Source: Marvania coccoides | Lineage: Eukaryota; Chlorophyta; Trebouxiophyceae; Chlorellales; Chlorellaceae | Assembly: GCA_963854735.1 (NCBI GenBank) | Contig: OY978106.1 | Coordinates: 806,001 to 870,000, forward strand | Reading direction: 5' to 3' | DNA: 64,000 nucleotides | In this document: piece after piece, positions 46,001 to 56,444 of the stretch | Numbering within the stretch: the first letter of the stretch is position 1 | Layout of the letters: each line of letters opens with the position of its first letter | Made by a program: the position numbers and the translations under genes | The notes under the pieces: model-generated | Seen by the model: only the letters and a program-made list of their open reading frames with translations | Databases searched by the model: none | What the model was told of the DNA's origin: nothing

Positions 46001-46620
46001 CGTTGGCGCGGCTTGTGGACACCCCGGAAGCCGCCGCTGCGAGCGACGCGTTGAGCGCGGCGCAGGCGAAGGTAGACCACGCCATGTCTGCGGTGGCGGA
46101 AGCCACGTCCGCGGCCACTGCGCAGCACGAGGAGCATGCTGCGCTGGCAAAACGCGCGCGGGAGGCGCAGGCAGTGGTGGAGGCCGCCCGGCGGAGAGTT
46201 TCCCGCGTGCAGGGGGATTCTTCGGCGGCGGAGGAGGATCTGATGGCCCTCAAAGAGGCGGTGGAACAGGCGGAAGCTGACATGAAGGTGGCCGCGGCTG
46301 CTGTGTTTGCCGCCGAGCGCAAGATGCACTCTACGATGACCGCTGCCCTGCAGGCGCGGGACGCGCTGCGGGACGAGCAGACGGAGCTGCAGGAGGCGAT
46401 GACGGAGGCGGTGCCGCTGCTGAATGTCGACAGCAAGGGCAAACAGGGGCGGCGGGGCAAGAAGGCGGAAGACGACTTGTACTTCGCCCCTCGCACTTAT
46501 GAAGAGGCTGTGACTGCGCTGTACAACCGCAAGCTGTACGGGGCGTCCAAGCATGACATCCAGGCCGTTGAGCAGATGGCATCCTCCGCTGCGGCCTCTC
46601 CGAGGACCTCGCTGTCGTGA
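43079..46620 (+). CDS. Large membrane-anchored coiled-coil protein, unknown family
   Basis: Exons 43079-43132, 43238-43353 and 43428-46620; 1120 residues. The N-terminus is basic (MVRARTRGKSG). A first membrane segment lies at about 86-106 (GTLVACLTFLAVLTAV) and a second hydrophobic segment at about 298-325 (LLGLETALLAAAAAVFF). Between and after them are long Ala/Glu/Arg-rich coiled coils, then a Ser/Gly-rich spacer around residues 740-880 and another coiled-coil block. The C-terminus includes a less repetitive segment (YFAPRTYEEAVTALYNRKLY). This layout suits a tether or scaffold on an organelle membrane; no family is recognised. Start and first introns are chosen by phase: CAC CT|GTAAGA joins correctly to the acceptor at 43427. 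A 5' extension in frame from 43004 is possible but less likely. Confidence 0.8.
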
Positions 46621-47539
46621 TGGAAAAGCAAGTAACAGGAAGGAAAAATAATGAAGAAACAGTACAAGACGTTTTTGTCTTTTTTGTTTTTGCGTTCGTT
46701 TCTCCCCGAAAAGAGTACCTAAAATCTGGCTGCCTCCCTCCTTAACTGACAACCTAATATCATGATAACTTCAATTTTACCCCCTCAAAGAAATAGCTTT
46801 AACAGATTTCTATCAAATAGTGTCAATTCTCTGCCCTTGCTCTACCTGCGGTTTTCCCCCCTTCGAAGACACGGTGCATTTGGGCCGTGTACCTCCCACT
46901 CACTTCAATGCGTGTTGTGACCTGACTTTGCTGAAAAACCTGAAACCTGACCATGTAACCTGTTTCTTTTTCAAATTTGAGTGGGAAAATGGAAAGTCTC
47001 GAAGCAGCGGCAGAAAGAATGACCGCTGAAGGCTTGAGTACCAAACCCTCCCCACCTACGAAGTTCTGACGAAATCGTTCTGTACGCTGGCATCTATAAA
47101 TTTAGTAAATTTAAAAGAGCAACCATTATGATATGATTACGCGAATATCAATCGTCACTGACACTGAAATGCCAACGAAAAAATGCAAGAGGCTCATCAG
47201 ACCGTGCAAAGGCGGCGGGATGGTCCTGGGAATTCACAAGGGGCTCGATAAATATTTCAGAGCCCAAGAGAAGCAAAGAAAAGATTGCAGTAGATTTTAA
47301 GCTTGGCTGATAAAGAAGCATGAGCATTGGTTGCATAGGATTGTATCAAAAGGAAGGTATTTGAAAGGGGGAAAACCCCGGTAAACAGCGATATGCAACA
47401 AGAGTGGTCCCTTTCTAGGGAATACCCAAAATAACGATCAGTCACGAAAGAAAATTGAACAATGCAGCATTTTCGAATGTCAAGCAATGTTATCAAGTCA
47501 CAACTGGCCTACACAATATAGTCAAATCTGCCTAATTTA
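46621..47539. other. Intergenic region, 919 bp, convergent
   Basis: Contains the 3' UTR of the coiled-coil gene and, from about 47085, the left flank of the duplicated block described at 47085-49036. Short frames at 46820-47044 on both strands have no recognisable content. Confidence 0.45.
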
Positions 47540-49036
47540 TTAAACGCCGCCCTTGCCAACCGGGCGCTTTCCAGGCACTCGCCCCTCGGGCTTGGGCACG
47601 TCAGGCTCCACAGGAGCGACCACCGTGCTGGTAGACAGAGAGTAGGGAGGGCCGGAAGGGCCGTAGGGCTTGAAAAAATGAACAGTCTGCACATTCGAAG
47701 GACGGTGCATATTGAGCATATGAAAATAGAACGGTGGCAAGAAGATTTGTGATTATTTAAATTATCTTTATGACATTATCATGGTATGCAAGAAACTGAA
47801 TTTAAATATATTTTCGACGGCATTTTGAGCGCCGCTCACCTCTGTCAATTGAGCGCCTGTAAGCTTGACGCCCTGATGCTCCACCCCCACAGTGCACGAC
47901 TGGTGCTGCGCGGTCCCCGGGAAGACAGCGCCGTTGATGAGCGAGACGTACTCGGTGAAAGTCACGGTGGTGGTGGTGGCTGTGGTTCCCAGATCGACAG
48001 TGCGTGTCGCGGGGACAAAACGAATGCTGATGGGGCTGTTGATGGGGCAGTCCGCGAAGAGGCTGATTGTCGCCGGGCCGTTTCCAGAGAGTGTGACTGT
48101 TTTGATGATTGAATGCTCCTGCGCAAAGGCCGCCACTCCCAGCGCCTGCGAGCCGGAGGGGCCTGCGACCGGCGGAAAAACGTTGACCTGGGGCGCCAGC
48201 TTGGTGACGGTGACACTAGCTCCTTTGCCGGGTTTTGCTGGCTTCGCTGGCTTCGCTGGCTTCGCTGGCTTCGGGTCGCCGGCCTCAACGGCAGAGACGG
48301 CGAGCAACGCCGTCAAGCAAACGAGAAGAAGGATGGAGCGCGTCATGTCCGCGGACGTGTATGGTTGGAGAATAAATATAATTTTATCAATATATATATA
48401 CGGGCTGTTGCAATGTAATTCGTGTATTTTTAATATTAAGATGTGATCTGTCTCGCGCCGTAAGCGCCTGCCTTAGCGGGAGCTTCGGGGCGTGGACGTT
48501 CGGTGCACGACTTCGATTCCTTGTAATAGTTATAACTATGAGCAGAATGCAGACGATCGTAGGCCAAATCGTGCAGTTTTAATGTTGTGTAGCTTCCTTT
48601 TTTAGTGTGAATTGTGGACGATAAGGACGTGATCATATTGCGGAGGCCATAATAATCGACTCTATCTTTGTATGCATGTTATTCGCCATGAAAAAATATG
48701 AAACGCGCAAGAAACCCTCGAATTAACAAGTGAAATTCAAAATCAGAACTTTCAAAGTAGAGTAGACTACTTTCTTTTCCTGTCCTCCATACAATACCGG
48801 CTGGCATATATGGCATACATATATTTTTTTATTTTTATTTTCGTGAGAAGACGCGGTAGCAAGAGGCCTGTTGCTAACGGTAAATATGGAGACCGGCAGT
48901 AGGGCAGACAAGAATACAACCGCCGTCAGAATCCGCCTAAAAGAAGGCGGGAATGCCGCCTCAATTTTATCTCCCCAGAGGCAGCGCAGCACTGTGCAAT
49001 ATTTTTTGGCCAAAATATTACTCAAGATACCTTACT
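47085..49036. repeat. Duplicated block, copy 1
   Basis: Aligns with 50868-52605. Shared landmarks are TCTATAAA near the left edge, CTCGATAAATATTTCAGAGCCCAAG, the whole Lys-Pro-Ala gene, ATGGAGACCGGCAG and CTCAAGATACC at the right edge. Flanks differ at many positions and by indels, whereas the gene core and its intron are essentially identical. Confidence 0.85.
47540..48346 (-). CDS. Secreted Lys-Pro-Ala-repeat protein, copy A
   Basis: Exons 48346-47840 and 47686-47540 (153-nt intron, GTGAGC donor); 217 residues. A signal peptide (MTRSILLLVCLTALLAVSAVEA) is followed by DPKPAKPAKPAKPAKPGKG, a short Lys-Pro-Ala repeat, then about 130 residues rich in Val, Thr and Gly that look like a beta-rich extracellular domain with two Cys (FADCPINSP and HQSCTVG), and a Pro-rich tail (VVAPVEPDVPKPEGRVPGKR). 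I recognise no family. It is presumably exported to the wall or medium. Copy B lies 3.75 kb to the right and differs by one Lys-Pro-Ala unit and at both ends. Confidence 0.8.
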
Positions 49037-49557
49037 CCACGGCATGTTCAGCTGAATAATTTGTGCAGGCTCATGCCACATGGCTATACTACCCACCTGC
49101 ATGTGTTCACAAAAGGAGCCTTTCACCTGCAGGAAAAAAATGTCCGTCGCCATGGATGCCATGCATCTGATCAGCTATAATGTGGATTGCTCTTAATATA
49201 TTTCTTGAGCCCTTAAAAACTATATTAGAAACTGGGCGGGGAAATTGCCTCCACCCACTTTGCTATCCCTTTCAAAGATAGAGGATCCGTGTCCATAGAG
49301 GGGAATGTCGCCCTGAGACTTCAATAGGGTAACTATTTAAAAATTACCAGGCACTTCAGAAGTGCTACGGCTTCAGCTTCTCGGCATGCGGTGGCAGAGA
49401 GCCTGGGCACAGCAATTGTTTTTTTTAAATAGTTATTCGGTAGCATCGGCGATCGCTCGAACACATTTCACGAAGTAAATTGCATTTATTGAGCGTCTAG
49501 GGGGTACGGTGGTGACAAGCTCGGCAAAATATCGTTTAATAATCGAAATCGCAGCAA
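48347..49557. other. Upstream region of copy A and promoter of the EAF6-like gene
   Basis: The left part, to about 49036, is the right flank of the duplicated block and should hold the copy A promoter. From 49037 the sequence has no counterpart in copy 2. No other gene seen. Confidence 0.45.
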
Positions 49558-50304
49558 ATGAGCGGCCCTGCATTCGAAGCACTATCACAGCGCCGCAAGA
49601 AAATTGCAACGGAGCTCGCTGAGCTGGAAACAAAAGTGCGTCGGGCGCTAACCGGGCGGAACAGCACTTTCATCCTCGATTAAATGCTCTCGCCTCTCTG
49701 AAGCTCACATTCGCGCCATTCTCACCGCAGATTTACAATTTAGAGTCTGAGTATGTGGGTAACGCCGACTGCACGTCCTTTGGGACGTGCTTGAAGGTGC
49801 GTCAAGAGGAAAAGACCCCCCCCCTCTCCCGTTCATACCGTCCCCTTTTTCTGCTATTATTTCACCTCCTTCTGCTTTTCCTTCTCTGCCAGGGCTACGA
49901 GGGATTCCTCGTCAGCAAGAACGCGCAAGCTAGGAACAAGGGACGCACCTTCCGCGTAGAGGACCGGGCTTTCAGCCTCTCTTCCTACACATCGCCAGCA
50001 GTAAGATTATATTTTTATCCTCAGAGCCTGCTAGGCCGCAGGAAAACACGTGCTATTTTTTCATAGTACACATGGATTTCCCAATGACACGAAAGTAGGA
50101 GGTTTAAAGATTGACAATTGAATGTTATTTTCACTTTGCCGCTGGTTTTTCCTTCCTTCCCTGCAGACGCGGGAGTTGCAGTCGGAGAGGGAGCTGTACG
50201 CAGACCAAGCGGGCGCGTTTGGGGTGCGCGGCAAGGGTGCTTACGCTGCTGGAGCAAAGGGCGTGGCACAACCTCCGCCTGCGAAGAGAGGAGGCGGCTA
50301 CTAG
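49558..50304 (+). CDS. EAF6: EAF6/MEAF6-like subunit of histone acetyltransferase complexes
   Basis: Exons 49558-49635, 49731-49796, 49893-50000 and 50167-50304; 129 residues, all phase 0. The first part is a short coiled coil (QRRKKIATELAELETKIYNL) followed by ESEY, FGTCLKGYEGFL, AQARNKGRTFRVEDRAFSLS and SYTSP, the pattern of EAF6, a small shared subunit of NuA4-type and related acetyltransferase complexes in the nucleus. The tail is Gly/Pro-rich and variable. The gene lies between two halves of a duplicated block and has no copy in the second half. Confidence 0.85.
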
Positions 50305-50599
50305 GTGGAAATACAAAAAAATTATAGGGAAAAAAAAAACACGATAGGCTGTATATTTTTTTTTCATGATGCAGCAACATTGACTGTATGGCTGACTGAC
50401 TCTATAGTATAGTATATAACTATTAAACCTGACAACCATTGTTTTTGAACTGAAGTAAAATACCGATATCACAAAGCTCTCTTTCGCTGGATTCAATGCT
50501 TTTAGATTTCTTCGTCGTGTAATAATACGTTCATGTAAAGAACAGACGATGCGGGGCACGTGTTCCGAAGAACCATAATCATTATAAGACAACTAAAAA

Positions 50600-50775
50600 G
50601 CTAAAGGGAAAAAACATGCCAAACCGCACCGTATTCTTTTCATCTTCCGGCCCCCTCTTCCTCGTCTTCCCACTCCTCCTCCTTTTCATCGCTGCTCTCG
50701 TCTTCCCCACCGTCCTCATTTTTATCCGAAATCCTCGCCCCACAAATCCTGCATGCATTGCCGCATTATTTGTAT
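50600..50775 (-). pseudogene. Relic of the 3' end of the RCHY1-like gene
   Basis: The stretch aligns, same orientation, with 52665-52830, the acidic C-terminal coding part and 3' flank of the RING E3 gene (shared CTTCCCACTCCTCCTCC and ACAAATCCTGCATG). It carries indels and no intact frame, and similarity stops where the Ala/Gly-rich coding part of the parent begins. It is a duplication remnant. Confidence 0.7.
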
Positions 50776-51096
50776 TTTGTACAAGTGTCTGCTCAACAAT
50801 CCTCCCAAACTTTACTGCCGAGGTCGTTCATTTTGGAGGTTTTACATATGGTTGTAACACACAGTGCATTGGCGTCTATAAAATTAATAAACAATTCAAA
50901 TGAGCACCCATTATCATTTTTTTTTATATGTGTGATTACTTAACTTTAAAAGCGAGAGGCGAGGCTCGATAAATATTTCAGAGCCCAAGAGAAGGAAAGA
51001 AAAGAGAGCAGGAGATTTTAAGCTTGGTCGAGGAAAAACGGCACGAGCATTGATTGTATAGGATTATATCAAGGAATTGCATAGGAATAGATCAAA

Positions 51097-51135
51097 GGGG
51101 GGGGCGGAGGGGGGGGGGGGGGATTGAAAGGGGGG
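51097..51135 (+). repeat. G-rich low-complexity tract
   Basis: Runs of 8 to 14 G interrupted by single C, A or short AT stretches, between the flank landmarks of copy 2 and absent from copy 1. Confidence 0.75.
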
Positions 51136-51288
51136 AAATTTTGGTAAACGATACGCAACAACTAGTGGTCCCTTAGGGAATGCCCAAAATAAACTATCAG
51201 TCACGAACGAACATTGAACAATGCAGCATTTTGAATTACAAGGAATCGAATGCTATTCAAGTCACAATTGGCCTTCTGCAAAAAATAT

Positions 51289-52083
51289 TTAGGCGCCCTT
51301 GCCAACTGGGCGCTTTCCAGGCACACGCCCCTCGGGCTTGGGCACGTCAGGCTCCACAGGAGCGACCACCGTGCTGGTAGACAGAGAGTAGGGAGGGCCG
51401 GAAGGGCCGTAGGGCTTGAAAAAATGAACAGTCTGCACATTCGAAGGACGGTGCATATTGAGCATATGAAAATAGAACGGTGGCAAGAAGATTTGTGATT
51501 ATTTAAATTATCTTTATGACATTATCATGGTATGCAAGAAACTGAATTTAAATATATTTTCGACGGCATTTTGAGCGCCGCTCACCTCTGTCAATTGAGC
51601 GCCTGTAAGCTTGACGCCCTGATGCTCCACCCCCACAGTGCACGACTGGTGCTGCGCGGTCCCCGGGAAGACAGCGCCGTTGATGAGCGAGACGTACTCG
51701 GTGAAAGTCACGGTGGTGGTGGTGGCTGTGGTTCCCAGATCGACAGTGCGTGTCGCGGGGACAAAACGAATGCTGATGGGGCTGTTGATGGGGCAGTCCG
51801 CGAAGAGGCTGATTGTCGCCGGGCCGTTTCCAGAGAGTGTGACTGTTTTGATGATTGAATGCTCCTGCGCAAAGGCCGCCACTCCCAGCGCCTGCGAGCC
51901 GGAGGGGCCTGCGACCGGCGGAAAAACGTTGACCTGGGGCGCCAGCTTGGTGACGGTGACACTAGCTCCTTTGCCGGGTTTTGCTGGCTTCGCTGGCTTC
52001 GCTGGCTTCGGGTCGCCGGCCTCAACGGCAGAGACGGCGAGCAACGCTGTCAAGCATATGAGAAAAAAACTGGAGCGCGCCAT
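51289..52083 (-). CDS. Secreted Lys-Pro-Ala-repeat protein, copy B
   Basis: Exons 52083-51586 and 51432-51289; 213 residues. Signal peptide MARSSFFLICLTALLAVSAVEA, then one Lys-Pro-Ala unit fewer than copy A. From there through the intron into exon 2 I see no nucleotide difference from copy A. Differences appear again near the stop (exon 2 ends GKGA instead of GKGGV) and in the first codons. Same predicted features as copy A: secreted, two Cys, Pro-rich tail, no recognised family. Identity that includes the intron suggests a recent duplication or gene conversion and not selection on the protein. Confidence 0.8.
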
Positions 52084-52702
52084 GTCTGCGGATGTGTACG
52101 AATGAGAACATTATCAGTATACATACGCTAAATGCAACTGGTCGGGCCGTTGTGCATGTAAAAATCGCATTTGTTTAAATGTTGTGGTCGTATCCAGAGC
52201 AGCGAACCTGAGTCTGAGGGAGCTGGACGTTCGTTGCAGGACTTCAAATACTTTCCGTAGTTAACTTATAATTAAAAATACGAGCGCTGCTAACAATATA
52301 AAGCCAAATCGTGCAGTTCGTATTGTACTTGTAATGTAAGGGCAGCTTCCTCTCTCTCGTAGTGCAAATGTGGCCAAAAAAATGTGATCACTGCTGATAC
52401 ATAACTAGATAGACCCTCTGTAAGTATGTTAATCGCGTGTAGTGAAACCAAATGAAACGCTGAAAATGGAGACCGGCAGCAGGGGATGGAAAAAAGTACA
52501 ACAGAATGCCGCCTGCCAGATTCGTGAATGCCGCCTCAATTTTTTGTACTCCCCAGAAGCAGCCAGCAATTCTCTTGGCCAACACAATACTCAAGATACC
52601 TTGATTCATGAAAATAACAGACGACGCACGGCACGTGTCCCGAACCATAATCATTTAAAGACAAACAAACATTCACCAAAAGGCATCGTTTTTCACACTT
52701 TT
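52084..52702. other. Intergenic region, 619 bp
   Basis: Holds the promoter of copy B and the 3' UTR of the RCHY1-like gene; most of it is the right part of duplicated block copy 2. Confidence 0.45.
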
Positions 52703-54426
52703 TCACCCTCCGCCCCCCTCTTCCGCGTCTTCCCACTCCTCCTCCTCTTCATCGCTGCCCCCCTCTTCTCCACCCTCCCCAGTTTCATCTGAATCCTCGC
52801 CCAACAAATCCTGCATGGCCTGCAACATCGCCGCATTTGCCGCCGCTGCCGCCGCCGCAGCAGCCATCGAGCCACCCGCGCCACCCCCGCCGGCCCCACC
52901 GCCGCCGGCGCCTGGCTGGCCCCCTCCGCTGCCGGGCGGCGCTGCTGCTGCTGCTGCTGTTGCCGGCGTGCCGCCAAAACATGTTGTGATTCCCATGCGA
53001 CGGGTGTTGTAAGAGCCGCAGGCCTCGCACTTGTGGGCGATGAGGTTGAATGCCACCGTGGAGCTGGCCCTGCATGACGAGAAAAAGCAAAATAATAAGA
53101 CAAGAACAAACTGAAATTTAAATATTTTTTTAATTTTGTCATGCTATTCGATTAATTTGGTTGCTTCCTTTCTTTTAATCCCCTTAAAACCGAATATGAT
53201 TATTCATCAAACCAATTTAAAAAAGCAAAGATAAAATATCGTAGAAATACAATTAACTCACGAGCAGTCGTTGCAGAGCACGTTTGCCTGCCACCCTCTG
53301 TACTCCGGGGGCACCTCCGTGGCCGCCACCTCGCGATCGATCGCCTCCCAGTACCGCGAGTAGTCCCCCAGGCTCTTCTTGCAGATGGGGCAGGCGGGGC
53401 AGATGGCGGCCGTGTTGCGCTCCAAGTCGTGGAGGCACTGCAAAAAGTGAATAGCAGCAGTGCATGTGTCATTGTGGACAATAAATACGGCCATAATAAG
53501 AGGAGATGACACGCGTAGTTCTGTATATGCAAGCATAGAATGCTGAGCGCCAATAATGGACGGGAATAAACTATATATTTATTTAGTACCAAAATAATGT
53601 GTGATATTTGTATTTTGGCTTGCCTGTGAGTGGATGGTGTGCCCGCAGCGCAGCACGGTGGTGGGGTCCACGCTCTCGAACAGAAACTCAAAGCACACGG
53701 GGCAGTTCTGGTGCATGGCCCGCTCCACGCAGACGTGATTGTTTCTTAAATTGGCAGCGTAGCACGACCCGCAGGTGGCGCAGTGGAAGTAGTTCTCACG
53801 GCCGCCGACGCGGCAAATGCCACAGTCGTCGCAGTGGTAGGTCTGCTTGGAGAGGTCGTCATCGAAAAAGGGGCAGACCGTGCAGGCGTAGGCGCCAAAG
53901 GCGGCGCCGCAGGAGGAGCAGGCTGAAGACACGGGCTGGCGGGTCTCACACAGGGCGCAGACCACCTCGGCGATGCGCTTGCGGTCCAGCTCGTGCTTTT
54001 GGGCCCAGTCCTGTCGGGGGAAAAGGGGGGGGGGGAGGGTATTTTGGGAGTAAAGAGGGAAAAAAGAATTCCCTTCGGAAGAACAGGGGACCGGGAAAAA
54101 AAGCGAGTGCTTGCCTGCTCCTGCTGGTATTTGACCTCATTGTGGCAATGCCGGCACCACCACTCTTCATTGCTGCAGAGTATGGGAAACAAAACTGGAT
54201 TGTCAGTGCTAAGAAACAGCGGCATTCTCAACTCGAAAATTTCCTACCAGCAAGGTGTCACGAAGCGCACGCGCCGACGGTAGTGTCGGCAGCCGTACTC
54301 CCCCCGCCCCCTGTTGCGCACAGCCTCCAGCTCCTCCGGCGACAGCCCAGCAAAAGGGCCGCCGCCAGCGCTGAAAGGCCCTGGTTCCGCCTCCCCTGCA
54401 TCAGGTCCGTTTCGGGCATCTGCCAT
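52703..54426 (-). CDS. RCHY1: RCHY1/MIEL1-type RING E3 ubiquitin ligase
   Basis: Exons 54426-54248, 54172-54115, 54010-53624, 53437-53262 and 53069-52703; 388 residues. Domains in order: CHY zinc finger (YGCRHYRRRVRF, then CRHCHNE), CTCHY finger (YHCDDCGICRVGGRENYFHC), RING (CPVCFEFLFES, then LRCGHTIHSQC and CPICKKSL) and a C-terminal zinc ribbon (VLCNDCS, then KCEACGSYNTRR). This is the PIRH2/MIEL1 order; such ligases mark transcription factors and other targets for the proteasome. The tail is unusual: a long Gly/Ala/Pro-rich linker and a strongly acidic end. Introns 2 and 3 both need GC donors (CAG|GCAAGC each time), because no GT nearby keeps the fingers in frame. Confidence 0.92.
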
Positions 54427-54714
54427 GATTTCAAGAGTGTTGAACTGAAAACGTGGCTAATGGTTCGCCATAACCAAAGTTCGGGGGGGGGGGGAGTTCG
54501 GAAGATTAATTTTAAAAGGTCAGGCAATTGCACGTATTGAAGTTGAGCGCGGCACTCTAGCGCTGTATTTGAACTTCTAAATGGTGTACAAAATATAATT
54601 TGCTCGAATCAGCTACACATACGCTAAAAAAAGGCCAACCGAGCTTCGCGCGTTTTGAAAAAAATCACGACTCTCAAAAAGCTCGCTGCATTCAGGCTCG
54701 ATTCAATAATAAAA
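54427..54714. promoter_or_regulatory. Divergent promoter region of RCHY1-like and RAB3GAP2-like genes
   Basis: 288 bp between the two start codons, with a G-run near 54482 on the RCHY1 side. No specific motif identified. Confidence 0.45.
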
Positions 54715-56444
54715 ATGAAACTGGCGTGGTTGCCAAAGGTGCTCCTCCAGCACGACGCCAGCCCCTACCTCGAGGACCTCGACCTTCTCAAAGCTGAACA
54801 AGACCTGGGCAAGCTCATTCTGTGCCTGCATCCCAGAGGGTAAGCCAGAGAACCACTCATCACACCCGAATCTTCTTTACAGCCCACCATTGACCCTCTT
54901 TCCCGCTCTATAGCCTCGAAATCGCAGCACTGCTCGGCCCCCGCCTTGTCCTATTTCGAACCTCCCCCGAAGGCGCAGCAGCCCCGTCACACTTTTCCAC
55001 CATCCTCCACCACTCGGAGACGGTCACCGCTGCCACTTGGCTCTGGTCTGCCTCATCTGGCGACAGTTGCCTGGCAGTTGGGACCTCGGAAGGTGCTCTG
55101 CAGCTGCACTCCCTGGAGGGCACTTTATTGCACCGCCAGGAGCTGCACGACACGTCGGGGGTGGTGGCGTTGAGCGTGAGGTGGAGCGGCAGCGGTGTGG
55201 ACCCCGGGGATGCCTCAGAAGACCTCACGATAGGGTCAGTAGTGCCGACCTTTTCTTTTACCGTTGAAATATGCAATTTTTGTGTGCAGTTTAAATACAT
55301 GTAGTATTTCCCCTTCTCAACTCCATATGCATTGCAATTTCAACTGCGTCCACGTAAAATACATGTTTTTCTAGCTATAACAACCTTCCCTCGTCGTATT
55401 CCTAACTTTCTTCTTCTTATAATCAGGTTTGAAGATGCGGCGGTGAGAATTCCGAGTTTTGAAATCTGGCCTCTCGTCCGCTGGCACCTGCGAGCGCAGC
55501 GCGCAGGCGACGGCTGGTGGCCTTCCAGCATGGGACACCCTGCCCCGCACCTAACCCCCACCAAATGGGACTTGCGAGGCAAAGGAGTGGGCGCCAGAAC
55601 TTTCACAGAATGTGTCGGCCCCGTTCCGCCGACCCTAGCCTCCCTTTTCATCACCCGCCCGGAGCAGCATCGGTTTCTGTTGTTCACGGCGGGTGCAGAC
55701 CCGCCTTTGGCGTGTTTTCATTGCGAAGAAGCGTCCAGGGCGGGGCTGGTGTCGCTGGTGACTGGCCTAGCGTCGGCAGGGGCAGCGGGGCTGTTCGGAC
55801 AGGCAAGAGGGCTGCTTCCAGGCGGTAAAAAGAGGATTGGGGGGGATAATGGTGCGAAAACGGATCATGTGCAATCAGAAAGCGGAGATTCACGGTTGAA
55901 AAGGGAGAAAAAGAGCGAAAAAGTAGCGACGGGGGCAGCGTACCATGCCAGCGGTGTTTGGGACGAGAAGCGAAGGGTTGCGTGCACCGTCGTGTCGCCA
56001 GATTGCCGCTGGGCGGCGTGCTGCGACACACTGGGGCGCGTGGCGGTGGTGGATGTGGCCAGCTCGGTGGTGCTGCAGCTTTTGAAAGGGTACCGCGATG
56101 CGCAGGTGGCGTGGCTTGTGCTGCCTTGTCCTGCCGAAAGCAGTGGGAGAAGCGGTGCTGGAGAGGCGCTGCTGGTGCTGTATGCGCCGAAGCGAGGGGT
56201 GGTGGAGCTGTGGCGGCCCCATGAAAGGAAGAAAGTTTGCAGTTTGCATGGAGCGCCCAAGAGGGGGTCGCTGCTGCAGCAGCCGGCGTTGCCGGTGTCT
56301 GGGGGGCCTACGGCTGCGTCGGGAGGGGCGGGATGGCGGCTGCACCAGCCCAATGCGTGCTGGATTTTCGACTCTGAGGATTTGGAGCTGAGCGACCTCA
56401 CGCCGCAGCTGATTCACCTGGCGACAGCAGCAGCAGCACGGTAG
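54715..56444 (+). CDS. RAB3GAP2 N-terminal-domain protein
   Basis: Exons 54715-54839, 54914-55234 and 55427-56444; 487 residues. It has the N-terminal domain of the non-catalytic Rab3GAP subunit: LAVGTSEGALQLHS, then a VRWSGSG and SEDLTIGFEDAAVRIPSF stretch, then TKWDLRGKG, CTVVSPDCRWAACCDTLGRV and LLKGYRDAQVAWL, a beta-propeller-like block. Animal RAB3GAP2 is about 1390 residues with a further C-terminal half; here a TAG follows soon after HQPNACWIFDSEDLELSDLT, so only the N-terminal half is present. With RAB3GAP1 the complex regulates Rab18/Rab3 in membrane traffic and autophagy. A basic/charged insertion (about residues 275-310) is lineage-specific. Confidence 0.82.

Larger units (their letters stand above)
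50305..51288. other. Intergenic region between EAF6-like gene and copy B
   Basis: Contains the EAF6 3' UTR, the relic of the RING-gene 3' end (50600-50775), the left flank of the second duplicated block from about 50868, and a G-rich run at 51097-51122. Confidence 0.5.
50868..52605. repeat. Duplicated block, copy 2
   Basis: Second copy of the block at 47085-49036, in direct orientation. On its right it continues without a break into the intact RCHY1-like gene; in copy 1 the matching continuation appears only after the EAF6-like gene, at about 50528. Confidence 0.85.

Noticed and set aside
49037..50527. Transposon insertion carrying the EAF6-like gene
   Set aside because: No terminal inverted repeats or clear target-site duplication seen at the edges and the gene is an ordinary intron-bearing host gene; loss from copy 2 is equally likely.
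53608..54540. 310-residue plus-strand frame over the RING E3 gene
   Set aside because: Antisense of conserved zinc-finger exons and introns; no domain and it crosses clear minus-strand splice sites.
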